DNA from: an uncultured delta proteobacterium
Lineage (GTDB): Bacteria > Desulfobacterota > Desulfobulbia > Desulfobulbales > Desulfocapsaceae
Assembly: GCA_903875445.1 (NCBI GenBank)
Contig: CAIQWD010000086.1
Span: 1 to 59,992 of the forward strand
DNA: 59,992 nucleotides
Direction of reading: 5' to 3'
The notes beneath the pieces were generated by a model, which had not been told where the DNA came from, ran no database searches, and saw only the letters and a program-made list of their open reading frames with translations. This document shows, in pieces, positions 1 through 7,091 of the stretch (position 1 is its first letter; each line of letters opens with the position of its first letter). A program made the position numbers and the translations under genes.

Positions 1-3
1 CTA

Positions 4-145
4 GTGTCTGTCCAGAAATGAGAAATTTTGTTCTAAATCGAGGCGCTCGATAAATTTAACCGCAGGCATATAGTTGATATTCCGAGGATTAAATTTTGAG
101 AGCAACGAAGAGTTAGGGGAAAATTGCCATTTATGGACAGACACT
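4..145 (+). mobile_element. MITE copy 1 (IS630/Tc1-like, TA target duplication)
   Basis: A 142 bp non-coding element whose ends are perfect inverted repeats beginning GTGTCTGTCCA (left end reads GTGTCTGTCC, right end GGACAGACAC), flanked by TA on both sides (2-3 and 146-147, in CTAG context). A nearly identical copy in reverse orientation lies at 47895-48035; the two differ by three substitutions and one A in a homopolymer. Short length, no ORF, terminal inverted repeats and TA duplication fit a miniature element mobilised by an IS630/Tc1-mariner transposase, which is not in this window. Confidence 0.85.
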
Positions 146-321
146 AGCTAAGCATGGTGAGGATGAATTGGTTAGAAGTAAAATCAATTCATCATGTATC
201 TTTGAGTTTCCATTTTTAAATGGAATTTTATTCTAGCTAACCTAAGAGAAGAAAAACGAGGGTCAAATTATTAATGTTGATAATTGTGTAAATATTAAAC
301 AAAAACAATTAGTTTCATCTT

Positions 322-409
322 TTCCAACAGCCATTCCAGCCGACACCGGGAAGACTTCGTTTTGAAATCACACATCAGTGGCCCGGTGCGGCTGACCAGC
401 ACGTTCGGC
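322..409 (+). other. attC site 1 (resident family)
   Basis: An 88 bp imperfect palindrome-type cassette recombination site. It opens with the R''-like box TTCCAAC and closes with GTTCGGC in the context CAGCACGTT. The inside (CCAGCCGACACCGG ... CCGGTGCGGCTGACC) folds back on itself, as attC bottom strands do. The same sequence recurs seven more times in the window. The 61 bp before it (261-321) are also conserved upstream of three other copies. Confidence 0.85.
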
Positions 410-418
410 AGACTAGCG

Positions 419-868
419 ATGAAAAAGGTGACCATAGTTCTCATCCTTCTGGGCGCTCTGGGCGTGGCCCCAAAGGCTCCGCAGAGTGCGGGCACGATCG
501 ATCCAAAGGATGGCTGTCGATCAAACGCTGCCCTGGTCGGACCTTGCTTCGAGGTTCAGGGACGCGCGTTTGCTTCCAACGGTACGCCGAGTCTTCGCAT
601 CGCAATCAAGGACACGAAAAGGGTCTTGGGTGTATTGCCCTCCGAAAACGAGATTGCACCGAAGTGCCTTCGCAGCGAAGTGACCTTCAAACAGGATGTC
701 ATCGGCCGAATCACCGTGTGCCCATTCAGCCCAGAAAAGGTCGGCGCCATGCGGATGGTGTGCGTGGAAGAGGTGCGGGACGCAGCGGTCCGCTCGATCG
801 CACCTACCGGCGAGAATGTGCGCGAGCGAAAGATCGAAGACTGTCAGCTGCAAAGATCCGGCAGGTAG
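419..868 (+). CDS. Cassette-encoded secreted hypothetical protein
   Basis: A 149-residue protein of unknown function carried in the cassette between attC 1 and attC 2. The start at 419 is preferred over the upstream in-frame ATG at 362 because the latter lies inside attC 1, and because the protein then begins with a normal signal peptide (MKKVTIVLILLGALGVA, then polar residues). The mature part is about 125 residues with several cysteines (around residues 33, 43, 83, 100, 114, 142), which could form disulphides in the periplasm. The stop codon lies three bases before the attC 2 R'' box, as expected for a cassette gene. No family recognised. Confidence 0.7.
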   Translation: MKKVTIVLILLGALGVAPKAPQSAGTIDPKDGCRSNAALVGPCFEVQGRAFASNGTPSLRIAIKDTKRVLGVLPSENEIAPKCLRSEVTFKQDVIGRITVCPFSPEKVGAMRMVCVEEVRDAAVRSIAPTGENVRERKIEDCQLQRSGR

Positions 869-870
869 CT

Positions 871-959
871 GCCGAACAGCCATTCCAGCCGACACCGGGA
901 AGGCTGCGGTTTTGAATTCTTACGTCAGTGGCCCGGTGCGGCTGACCAGCACGTTGAAC
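871..959 (+). other. attC site 2 (resident family)
   Basis: An 89 bp copy of the resident attC family. Left box GCCGAAC, right box GTTGAAC, which fits the GTTRRRY consensus. It begins just after the stop codon of the secreted hypothetical gene and ends that cassette. Confidence 0.88.
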
Positions 960-1154
960 TAAACCGCTACGCGGAAAAAGCCACCCTCCGTACCCTCTTG
1001 AGCAAACGCATCGTTCCTCACCCCTTATTTCAATAGTTCCCAAATCTGACCAAGAAAACCGAGCATCTTTTTCAGTACAATATGAGAAAATGGGGTCAAA
1101 TCTTCATTGTTGACAAATGTGTGAATTTTTAACAAAACCAGTATCTTTCATAAG
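960..1154 (+). other. ORF-less integron cassette body
   Basis: The stretch between attC 2 and attC 3 has no credible reading frame on either strand. Its last 61 bp (1094-1154) carry the conserved extension found ahead of attC 1, 6 and 8, containing GGTCAAA, TTGACA, TGTGT and AACAAAA blocks. It therefore looks like a gene-less cassette or one whose gene has eroded. Confidence 0.6.
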
Positions 1155-1242
1155 TTCCAACAGCCATTTAAGTCAACATCGTGAGGTCAGCGTTTTGAAT
1201 GCTTACGTCAGCTGCCCGGTACAGCTGACCAGCATTTTGTAA
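1155..1242 (+). other. attC site 3 (degenerate, resident family)
   Basis: Copy of the resident attC family with left box TTCCAAC intact, but the right box has decayed (CAGCATTTTGTA in place of CAGCACGTTG). The loss of the GTT triplet, where integron integrases cut, suggests this site may no longer recombine. Confidence 0.75.
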
Positions 1243-1305
1243 AAAGCGTATAAATAGCCATACATATATATGGCAAATCGTATTTCATTGTGCTAAGCTC
1301 AATCT

Positions 1306-1596
1306 ATGAAGAAAACACGGTTTGAGTGGGACACAAATAAGGATGCCGAAAACCAGAAGAAACATGGAGTACCGTTTTCTCTGGCATAGTATGCCTTCGC
1401 CGACCCCAGCCGTGTCATGGCCGAAGACCTTGCTCACAGCGAAACTGAAAAACGTTATTTTTGTTTCGGCGAGGTCGAGGGTGGTGTTCTCACTGTCCGA
1501 TTCACCTATCGCGGCGGTGTTATTCGTATATTTGGCGCCGGTTATTGGCGAAGGGGCAAGGCAATTTATGAACGCGAAAATCAAATACACCAATGA
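1306..1596 (+). pseudogene. brnT: brnT toxin, interrupted by in-frame amber codon
   Basis: Reading from ATG 1306 gives a full-length BrnT-type ribonuclease toxin: FEWDTNKDAENQKKHGVPF near the N-terminus, then FADPSRV, HSETEKRYFCFGEV and GGVIRIFGAGYWRRGKAIYE. A TAG at 1387-1389 (codon 28) interrupts it right after KHGVPFSLA. All 96 other codons remain open, so the lesion is recent or suppressed. BrnT is an RNase of the RelE-like fold, neutralised by BrnA. The antitoxin frame downstream is intact and overlaps by 29 bp. Confidence 0.82.
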
Positions 1597-1801
1597 GTCT
1601 ATTGATGCTAAGGTCATTAAAGACTTTCTCCCTCGACCCGAAGAACTTGCTTTTCGAGAGGAAGGGGTGAAAGTTACCATTGCTCTCAGCAAAAAGAGCG
1701 TCGAGTTCTTTAAATCTGAGGCTGCAAAGCACCATACTCAGTATCAGCGCATGATTCGTAGGCTCATCGATACCTATGTGGAAACCTACAACAAGCCATA
1801 G
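1568..1801 (+). CDS. brnA: BrnA-like ribbon-helix-helix antitoxin (partner of broken brnT)
   Basis: A 77-residue protein beginning at ATG 1568 inside the end of the brnT pseudogene, in another frame. Its C-terminal half (VKVTIALSKKSVEFFKSEA, then YQRMIRRLIDTYVE) has the beta strand plus two helices of CopG/BrnA antitoxins that bind DNA and cap the toxin. The 29 bp overlap implies translational coupling. With its toxin nonsense-mutated, the antitoxin may persist as a free repressor or anti-addiction factor; that is inference. The start could also lie further upstream in the open frame, but the BrnA length argues for 1568. Confidence 0.75.
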   Translation: MNAKIKYTNESIDAKVIKDFLPRPEELAFREEGVKVTIALSKKSVEFFKSEAAKHHTQYQRMIRRLIDTYVETYNKP

Positions 1802-1854
1802 AAAATCAAAAGACAGGCAAAATCGAACCTCTTCCAGGGAAAGCCTATCAAAAT

Positions 1855-1939
1855 TTCCAGTCACTCCAGCCGAAACCGGGAGGCCTTCGTTTTGAATTCA
1901 CACATTAGCGGCCCGGTGCGGCTGACCCGCACGTTAGAG
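1855..1939 (+). other. attC site 4 (resident family)
   Basis: An 85 bp copy with a weakened left box (TTCCAGT) and right box GTTAGAG. The inner arms (CTCCAGCCGAAACCGGG and CCGGTGCGGCTGACC) are preserved. It ends the brnT/brnA remnant cassette. Confidence 0.8.
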
Positions 1940-1945
1940 GTAATC

Positions 1946-2283
1946 ATGATCGACAAGATGTTCGCCGAACATTTCGCAACCGACTGGATAGCGTCATGGA
2001 ACGCTCATGACCTTGATCGCATCCTGTCACATTACACCGACGATTTTGAAATGTCGTCACCTGTAATTATCAAGGTGGCAGACGAATCGTCAGGAACACT
2101 AAAGGGCAAGGAAGCGGTGGGTCCTATTGGGCTAAAGCTCTTCAATTGGTTCCGAATCTTCATTTTGAGTTGGTCACCACGCTTGTCGGAATAAACAGCA
2201 TCACCCTCTACTACAATGGAGTCCGTGGCTCATCCGCAGAGGTGTTTCATTTCAACCAAGATGGCAAAGTTACGAGGGCATAG
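1946..2283 (+). pseudogene. NTF2/SnoaL-like fold protein, frameshifted
   Basis: From ATG 1946 the frame encodes an NTF2-like start (FATDWIASWNAHDLDRILSH, then YTDDFEMSSPVI), typical of small cone-shaped SnoaL/NTF2 enzymes or binding proteins. Near 2121-2125 one base is missing: the frame then drifts to an early stop at 2194, whereas the +1 neighbour frame continues with YWAKALQLVPNLHFELVTT and ends VFHFNQDGKVTR at TAG 2281. Joining the two frames gives a domain of normal length (about 112 residues). The cassette gene is therefore broken by a single-base deletion, unless it is a sequencing error. Confidence 0.75.
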
Positions 2284-2291
2284 CACATTAC

Positions 2292-2360
2292 CTCTAACCC
2301 TACGCTCAAGCGGGGCTGCGCGAATAAACCCTCGCGCAGCCCCTTAGCTCCACGTTGGAC
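2292..2360 (+). other. attC site of a different family
   Basis: A 69 bp site with left box CTCTAAC and right box GTTGGAC. Its arms CTCAAGCGGGGCTGCGCG and CGCGCAGCCCCTTAGCTC pair, leaving a small loop. Size and motifs (CCCCTTAGCTC before the core) resemble the classical short attC sites seen in many mobile integrons, and it is unlike its neighbours. It closes the NTF2-like cassette. Confidence 0.88.
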
Positions 2361-2374
2361 ACAGCCTGCCACAC

Positions 2375-2403
2375 TTGACTTTTTAAAAATTATTCAATAC
2401 ATT
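2375..2403 (+). promoter_or_regulatory. Putative sigma70 promoter/operator of brnTA cassette
   Basis: TTGACT at 2375-2380 and TACATT at 2398-2403, separated by 17 bp, directly before the brnT start at 2410. The -10 overlaps a small palindrome ATACATTGTAT (2397-2407), where a BrnA dimer could autoregulate. Transcription would begin at or next to the ATG, giving an almost leaderless message. Confidence 0.5.
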
Positions 2404-2409
2404 GTATGT

Positions 2410-2697
2410 ATGATTAAATTTGAGTGGGATGAACGCAAAGAATCGGCCAACGTGAAAAAGCATGGTGTTTCATTCCAGGAAGCCAAATCTGTGTTTTACG
2501 ATGAATTCGCCATTCAATTTTTTGACGGCGATCATTCCCTTGATGAAGAAAGATTTCTTTTGCTTGGAATGAGCGCCAATGCGAGAATTTTACTCATCTG
2601 TCATTGTGAAAGAGCCGGCGGCGAGGTTATTCGGCTTATATCTGCCCGCAAGGCCACCAAGCGTGAAAATATGTTTTACAAAGGCGGTGAATTATGA
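2410..2697 (+). CDS. brnT: BrnT family toxin
   Basis: A 95-residue intact BrnT toxin. It begins MIKFEWDERKESANVKKHG, the hallmark EWD...N..KHGVSF block, continues with DGDHSLDEERFLLLG, and ends with the RLISARKATKRE block whose Arg residues are needed for RNase activity in the family. It is a cytoplasmic, translation-inhibiting ribonuclease, held inactive by BrnA. The next gene overlaps its stop by 4 bp (ATGA), and it has its own promoter inside the cassette. Toxin-antitoxin cassettes are known to stabilise large integron arrays by post-segregational killing; that role here is inference. Confidence 0.9.
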   Translation: MIKFEWDERKESANVKKHGVSFQEAKSVFYDEFAIQFFDGDHSLDEERFLLLGMSANARILLICHCERAGGEVIRLISARKATKRENMFYKGGEL

Positions 2698-2936
2698 AAG
2701 CGGAATATGATCTCTCTCAAATGAAATCGCGGAAAAACCCCTACGCGTCAAAGCTGAAAAAACCTGTAACCATGCGTCTCTCCGAAGACGTAGTGGCATA
2801 TTTCAAAGCAATGGCGGATGAAGCAGGTGTCCCCTATCAAAGTCTAATCAATTTATATCTTCGCGATTGCGTCAGTCAGCATCGTAAAATAAATATTGCT
2901 TGGGCAGCAACTTCAGACCGAGGGAAATCTCTTTAA
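2694..2936 (+). CDS. brnA: BrnA family antitoxin
   Basis: An 80-residue antitoxin whose ATG overlaps the brnT stop. The centre (KKPVTMRLSEDVVAYFKAMA, then GVPYQSLINLYLRDCV) is the ribbon-helix-helix DNA-binding fold of BrnA. The N-terminal arm (YDLSQMKSRKNPYASKL) is the usual toxin-wrapping segment. It should bind BrnT and repress the shared promoter at 2375-2403. Confidence 0.88.
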   Translation: MKAEYDLSQMKSRKNPYASKLKKPVTMRLSEDVVAYFKAMADEAGVPYQSLINLYLRDCVSQHRKINIAWAATSDRGKSL

Positions 2937-2952
2937 TTTTCAGCCATTTTTT

Positions 2953-3040
2953 TCCCAACAGCCACTCCAGCCGACACCGGGAGGTCATCGTTTTGAAATC
3001 ATACATCAGCGGCCCGGTGCGGCTGACCAGCACGTTGGCA
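2953..3040 (+). other. attC site 5 (resident family)
   Basis: An 88 bp copy with left box TCCCAAC and right box GTTGGCA. It follows the intact brnTA cassette by 16 bp. Confidence 0.87.
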
Positions 3041-3080
3041 TCATCCAAATTCATCCTATCCATCAACGGGGGAATAGAGC

Positions 3081-3419
3081 ATGGAGACTAGCTCATTCAT
3101 AAAGCAGCTGTGGGCGCTGTGGCTTGCCCTCCTAACCACCTTCCTTAATTTCCGGCTTTGCTGGAATCACCTTCCAGCGCGGATCGCAATGCACTACGAC
3201 CCTAGTGGTCGGCCTAACAGCTGGGCATCTCCAGAAGGCGCACAAGCTTTTTCACTGTGGTTTCTCTTGCTTGTGCTCGCACTTATAACCGCAGTGGGCT
3301 ATCTCGTCGCCTACACAAGGCCTGATCGTGCGAAGCCAGCCATCTTCCTCTTGTACATTGCCGTGGGTATCGTATGGCTATTCTTGAATGGGTTCGTATG
3401 GTTCAATCTAGTTGGCTAA
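3081..3419 (+). CDS. DUF1648-type small membrane protein
   Basis: A 112-residue integral membrane protein with three hydrophobic segments (about residues 8-24, 55-75 and 87-108). The loop after the first carries HLPARIAMHYDPSGRPNSW, the signature of DUF1648 domains, which occur in SdpI-like immunity and sensor proteins; this copy has only that domain. A ribosome site GGGGGAA precedes ATG 3081. It is the sole gene of the cassette between attC 5 and attC 6. Function unknown; a role in resistance to envelope-active agents would be a guess. Confidence 0.75.
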   Translation: METSSFIKQLWALWLALLTTFLNFRLCWNHLPARIAMHYDPSGRPNSWASPEGAQAFSLWFLLLVLALITAVGYLVAYTRPDRAKPAIFLLYIAVGIVWLFLNGFVWFNLVG

Positions 3420-3607
3420 ACAACCACCTGGGTAGCCCAGGCTCTGCGGACCATTGCTGACCATGCTCGACAATCAGATCCGGTCGGGCCTTCCATAACC
3501 AATAAGGATTGAGTCGATCCGCGTAGCAGTCGAACTCAAAAAGGTCAAAAGAGTCTTCAACGTTGACAAGTGTGTATATTTTAAACAAAAACAATTGCTT
3601 TCATAAA

Positions 3608-3693
3608 TTCCAACCAATCCAACCGACACCGAGAAGGCCACGGTTTTGAATTCTTACATCAGCTGCCCGGCACGGCTGACCCGCACGTTGGGT
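3608..3693 (+). other. attC site 6 (resident family, extended type)
   Basis: An 86 bp copy with left box TTCCAAC and right box GTTGGGT, a full match to GTTRRRY. The preceding 65 bp (3543-3607) carry the conserved extension with GGTCAAA, GTTGACA, TGTGT and AAACAAAAACAATT shared with attC 1, 3 and 8. Confidence 0.88.
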
Positions 3694-3714
3694 GAGTAGC
3701 GAGTCTAAAACCAC

Positions 3715-4104
3715 ATGAAACCACAACGATTTCCCATTAAGTTCGACACATGGTACGGATTTATGTCGACTGCTTTGTTTTTGCCCCCTTCGAGCTCCTA
3801 CGTCGAGGTCAATGACGAAGAGGTGCGAGTACAAATGGGCTGGGCGTTTCGATCTCGCTTCCCAAGAACAGTTGTCGCTCTAACCACAGAAACGCATGAG
3901 CGTCCGCTGAGTCGCGGGGTGCATGGGTTCGCAGGTCGTTGGCTGGTGAACGGATCGGGACGGGGAATTCTGACCATCAACCTGACACCAGCTCAACGCG
4001 GATATGTCATGGGTTTTCCAGTACGCATACGACAACTCATGGTGAGTGTGGCGGAGCCCTCCGCGTTGGCTGCGGCGCTCATATCAAGAATGGGGTTAAG
4101 TTGA
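3715..4104 (+). CDS. Cassette-encoded hypothetical protein
   Basis: A 129-residue soluble protein of no recognised family, filling the cassette between attC 6 and attC 7. It starts MKPQRFPIKFDTWYGFMS and is rich in short beta-prone stretches (YVEVNDEEVRVQMGWAF, GRGILTINL, VRIRQLMVSV), with a closing helix of Ala/Leu. The pattern is reminiscent of small PH-like beta barrels seen in bacterial hypotheticals, but I cannot assign it. The ribosome site is weak and the start is therefore uncertain. Confidence 0.65.
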   Translation: MKPQRFPIKFDTWYGFMSTALFLPPSSSYVEVNDEEVRVQMGWAFRSRFPRTVVALTTETHERPLSRGVHGFAGRWLVNGSGRGILTINLTPAQRGYVMGFPVRIRQLMVSVAEPSALAAALISRMGLS

Positions 4105-4144
4105 GAATTTTCAGTTGAATAAGCATCGGAGTTAGGAAATTAAA

Positions 4145-4231
4145 ATCCAACCACTCCAGCCGACACCGTGATCTCGGCGTAATTAATATTGAACGTCAGC
4201 GGCCCCGGTGCCCCTGACCATCACGTTATGC
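4145..4231 (+). other. attC site 7 (last of left array)
   Basis: An 87 bp diverged copy. The left box ATCCAAC fits RYYYAAC and the right box is GTTATGC. Inner arms have extra C residues and changes (CGGCCCCGGTGCCCCTGACC). To its right begins ordinary chromosome with the cytochrome gene, so this is the distal end of the array. Confidence 0.83.
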
Positions 4232-4431
4232 AATAAACCGAAAACTCTTCCTGATTATTTTTTTAGTAGAAAAGATCGAGAAACCAGCAAGTTCCACTGG
4301 TCCCGAGCAAAATATTGCTAGTAAGTTCAGTTTTTGGCAGAACTGCCGGACTATTTCTTTTAAAGAATTTTAAAAAATGGGCTTTGCCGCTATTTTTCAA
4401 CATCCTCCACGGCATGTAAAAGGAGAAAACC

Positions 4432-6315
4432 ATGCAAACTATGCTTGCGGTTGTGCTGCTGCTTATGACGGCCGGGACTGCCTGGAGTTTTGACGCCGAG
4501 TCTGGCTGCGTTGGCTGTCACGGCAACAAAGAAAAGATGCAGGAGCTGGGAGCGGAGTCGATGTATCTGGACCCGAACCAGGTAGACCAGGAAGTGAACA
4601 TGCAGGGCAAGCCCAACTGCGTGGACTGCCATTTGGGTGACTCCAAGGCCCGGGACAAGGAGGCGGCCCACCAGGGGGTGCTGCGTCCTTTCTTGGTGGG
4701 GGCGGGCAAGAAGTTGAAGGGCGAGGCGCTCTCCCGGGAGGCGGCAGGTGCCCTGCAACCCTTGATGCCAAGGGGGGGCGGCATGGACAGCATGATCCCC
4801 GAGGGAGACCCCGGCAAGCTGGAACAGGCCGGAGTCAAGCGGATTGTCGGCATCCAGTGGCATGATCGTGATCGCGAAACCATGGCCTATGCCCCGCAGG
4901 TGGCTGAACAGACATGCGGCCGCTGTCATGCCAAAGAAGTCAAGGATTACAACAACTCGGCCAAGGGGCTGCTGAAGCACCAGCGAGCCTACCGCGACTG
5001 GAGTGAAAAGCTGCCCGGTCCGCAGAATTGCGGGATGTGGTTCGGTCAGAATGAAGAGACCATCAAGGCCGGAACCTCCGTACCCTACAGCAAGGCTCAG
5101 AATGCGGCCTCCAACCGTGCCTGCAACATGTGCCACGCCTCATGCAACGATTGCCACTTCAAGCCGGTGGCCCAAAAGGGGGCTCACGCCTTCGGCAAGC
5201 CCGATACACCCAGCTGTTACGGCGGCGGCCGGGCGAGCATCTGCCATGCCGGCCCCATGGACCGTCGGCGCGGCGCCGGTTATGTGCGGGGTGAGTATTC
5301 TTTTCCAGCCAACCTCCCGCAAGATGTCCATTTCAAGGCCGGGCTCCAGTGCCTCGACTGCCACAAGCCGGTCAACCACCAGTTTGGCCACCTTGCCGCT
5401 GATGATGCGCGTAAGTCCTGCGACGAGTGCCACGGAGAGATCGTCAAGGCGGTCAACAGCTCACCCCACAGCAAGGTTGACTGCACCTCCTGTCATATCA
5501 CCGTCTCCGGTGCTTACCAGTATACCTTCTGGGGCCAGGGGAACGCCTTCGGCGTGGAGACTCCCTACGGCAAGCACAAAGAATACTACGGCACCCGCGA
5601 CTTGCCGACCATCATCAGGAACGCCTCAGGCTCCTGGATTCCGGTCAAGCCCTACCCCATGGCTGTCATGAACCAGACCAGAGAACTTGGGCCGACCGGG
5701 CTGCTTTTCCGCGCAATCCCCAACCGGAATATCCCTGGCAACCCGCAGATCGGCGAACCGGTCACCTTCGAGGTGGCGCGCAAGGCCACCGATGTGAACG
5801 ACGCCTTCATCGTGATCGGCACCCGCAGCGATCTTCCTTCGGGGAACAAGGCGATCCTCTGGATTCAAATGGACAAACTGAGCCATGCCATGGGTAAGCC
5901 GCGCAGCTGCGGCAGCTGCCACGATTCCCACGCCCAGGCGAGCAGGTCGGAGTGGAATTATTTCGAAGAAAAGGATGTAACCAAGCCGTTTAAGGGGAGC
6001 TACACCATCACCGCCGACCAAAACGGCCTCCGTTTGCGCGATAATATCTGGGAGGAGCCCGCCCTGGCCCCCAATCGCAAGGTGGAGGATATCGCTCCCT
6101 TTGTGGTGCTTCCCAAGGATGCCTGGGATGTCAAGGGGATCGACCTTTCCATCCCCTACAACGACAAGAAAACCGCCGGAGCCCGCACTGAGTTGGAGCG
6201 TTTTCTGACGGAGCTGGACAAGCGCTCGAATGACCCGCAAGTCGGGAATATTCGAGTGATTGCCTATCACAACCTGGCTATGGCCAAGAAGATGCTAGAG
6301 GAGATACGGCTATGA
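4432..6315 (+). CDS. Periplasmic multihaem cytochrome c (9 CxxCH + 1 CX8CH)
   Basis: A 627-residue exported cytochrome. A signal peptide (residues 1-19, ending TAWS) precedes CVGCH at 26. Further canonical haem sites are CVDCH, CGRCH, CNMCH, CNDCH, CLDCH, CDECH, CTSCH and CGSCH, nine in all. Between the fifth and sixth lies CYGGGRASICH (residue 262 on), a CX8CH spacing that could bind a tenth haem through a dedicated lyase, as the CX15CH site of MccA sulfite reductase does; this analogy is inference. The last 130 residues have no haem motifs. A strong ribosome site AAAGGAG lies before ATG 4432. Likely a terminal reductase or electron carrier for N or S oxyanions; substrate unknown. Confidence 0.85.
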   Translation: MQTMLAVVLLLMTAGTAWSFDAESGCVGCHGNKEKMQELGAESMYLDPNQVDQEVNMQGKPNCVDCHLGDSKARDKEAAHQGVLRPFLVGAGKKLKGEALSREAAGALQPLMPRGGGMDSMIPEGDPGKLEQAGVKRIVGIQWHDRDRETMAYAPQVAEQTCGRCHAKEVKDYNNSAKGLLKHQRAYRDWSEKLPGPQNCGMWFGQNEETIKAGTSVPYSKAQNAASNRACNMCHASCNDCHFKPVAQKGAHAFGKPDTPSCYGGGRASICHAGPMDRRRGAGYVRGEYSFPANLPQDVHFKAGLQCLDCHKPVNHQFGHLAADDARKSCDECHGEIVKAVNSSPHSKVDCTSCHITVSGAYQYTFWGQGNAFGVETPYGKHKEYYGTRDLPTIIRNASGSWIPVKPYPMAVMNQTRELGPTGLLFRAIPNRNIPGNPQIGEPVTFEVARKATDVNDAFIVIGTRSDLPSGNKAILWIQMDKLSHAMGKPRSCGSCHDSHAQASRSEWNYFEEKDVTKPFKGSYTITADQNGLRLRDNIWEEPALAPNRKVEDIAPFVVLPKDAWDVKGIDLSIPYNDKKTAGARTELERFLTELDKRSNDPQVGNIRVIAYHNLAMAKKMLEEIRL

Positions 6316-6417
6316 TTGAGAAACGAAATTTGTTCTGGTGTAAAAAGGTGGTTATGTCATGGATCTTGCCAAACAAATCGGCCTGTTTGAATGGCCGAGA
6401 ATACGCCAAGAATCCCG

Positions 6418-7050
6418 TCACATCTTCCGACCACTGACCAGAAAGACCGAAAACCCCCTTGTAGTCCCGTCCGCCGCCGGCTTGACGATTTCGGTGGCGG
6501 TGCTGTCGCGGATATCGCCAAAGCCGGCCTCGGCAAACATCGCCCGCACCGCCGCCCGTTCAAAACCGAAGTGGAAGACGCCGGTATTGTCATCATGGAA
6601 GAGACCGCCATCCGGGTCAAGATCGGCGATCGCCAGGATACCGCCGGGCACCAGCGCCACGTGCAGTTGCTGGAGCAGCACCTGCGGTTCGCGGATATGA
6701 TGCAAGGTCATGCTGCTGGTGATCAGGTCGTATTTACCGGCCAATGCCTCGCCCTTTTCCACATCGACCAGCTGCGTACGGACATTGGTCCACTTGCCCT
6801 CGGCAACCTTCGCCTTGAGAATATCGAGCATCCCCGGCGAACTATCGATGCCGGTGATCGAGGCAACCAGCGGTTGCAGCCTGAGGCTGAGCAGCCCGGT
6901 GCCGCAGCCGAAATCGGCCGCTTGCATCGCCCGATGCGGAGCAACCTCGCGGATAATTGCCTCCGCTACCTCTCCGGCCAGCTTAACCCTAGCCGGTTTT
7001 TCATCCCAGCTTGCCGCTGCCGCATCGAAATCCCTTTTTTCGCTTGTCAT
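6418..7050 (-). CDS. Class I SAM-dependent methyltransferase
   Basis: A 210-residue cytoplasmic enzyme. Motif I is AADFGCGTGLLSLRL (around residue 45), followed by the acidic end of strand 2 (ITGIDSSPGML) and motif IV/post-IV YDLITSSMTLHHI, all features of the Methyltransf_11/25 fold. It starts ATG 7050 with GGGAG upstream. It is the last gene downstream of nuo and thiD on the same strand, 41 bp after thiD, so it may be read through from that operon. Substrate cannot be told; UbiE/Coq-like or small-molecule methylation are options. Confidence 0.85.
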   Translation of the reverse strand: MTSEKRDFDAAAASWDEKPARVKLAGEVAEAIIREVAPHRAMQAADFGCGTGLLSLRLQPLVASITGIDSSPGMLDILKAKVAEGKWTNVRTQLVDVEKGEALAGKYDLITSSMTLHHIREPQVLLQQLHVALVPGGILAIADLDPDGGLFHDDNTGVFHFGFERAAVRAMFAEAGFGDIRDSTATEIVKPAADGTTRGFSVFLVSGRKM

Positions 7051-7091
7051 ATTTTCTCCCTGAATTGGTTATCGTTTTTTTATAACCTTCT

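Noticed and set aside
322-4231. Repeats considered as a CRISPR array
   Set aside because: Repeat units are 85-90 bp, spaced irregularly by complete genes, and have attC core boxes; no cas genes.
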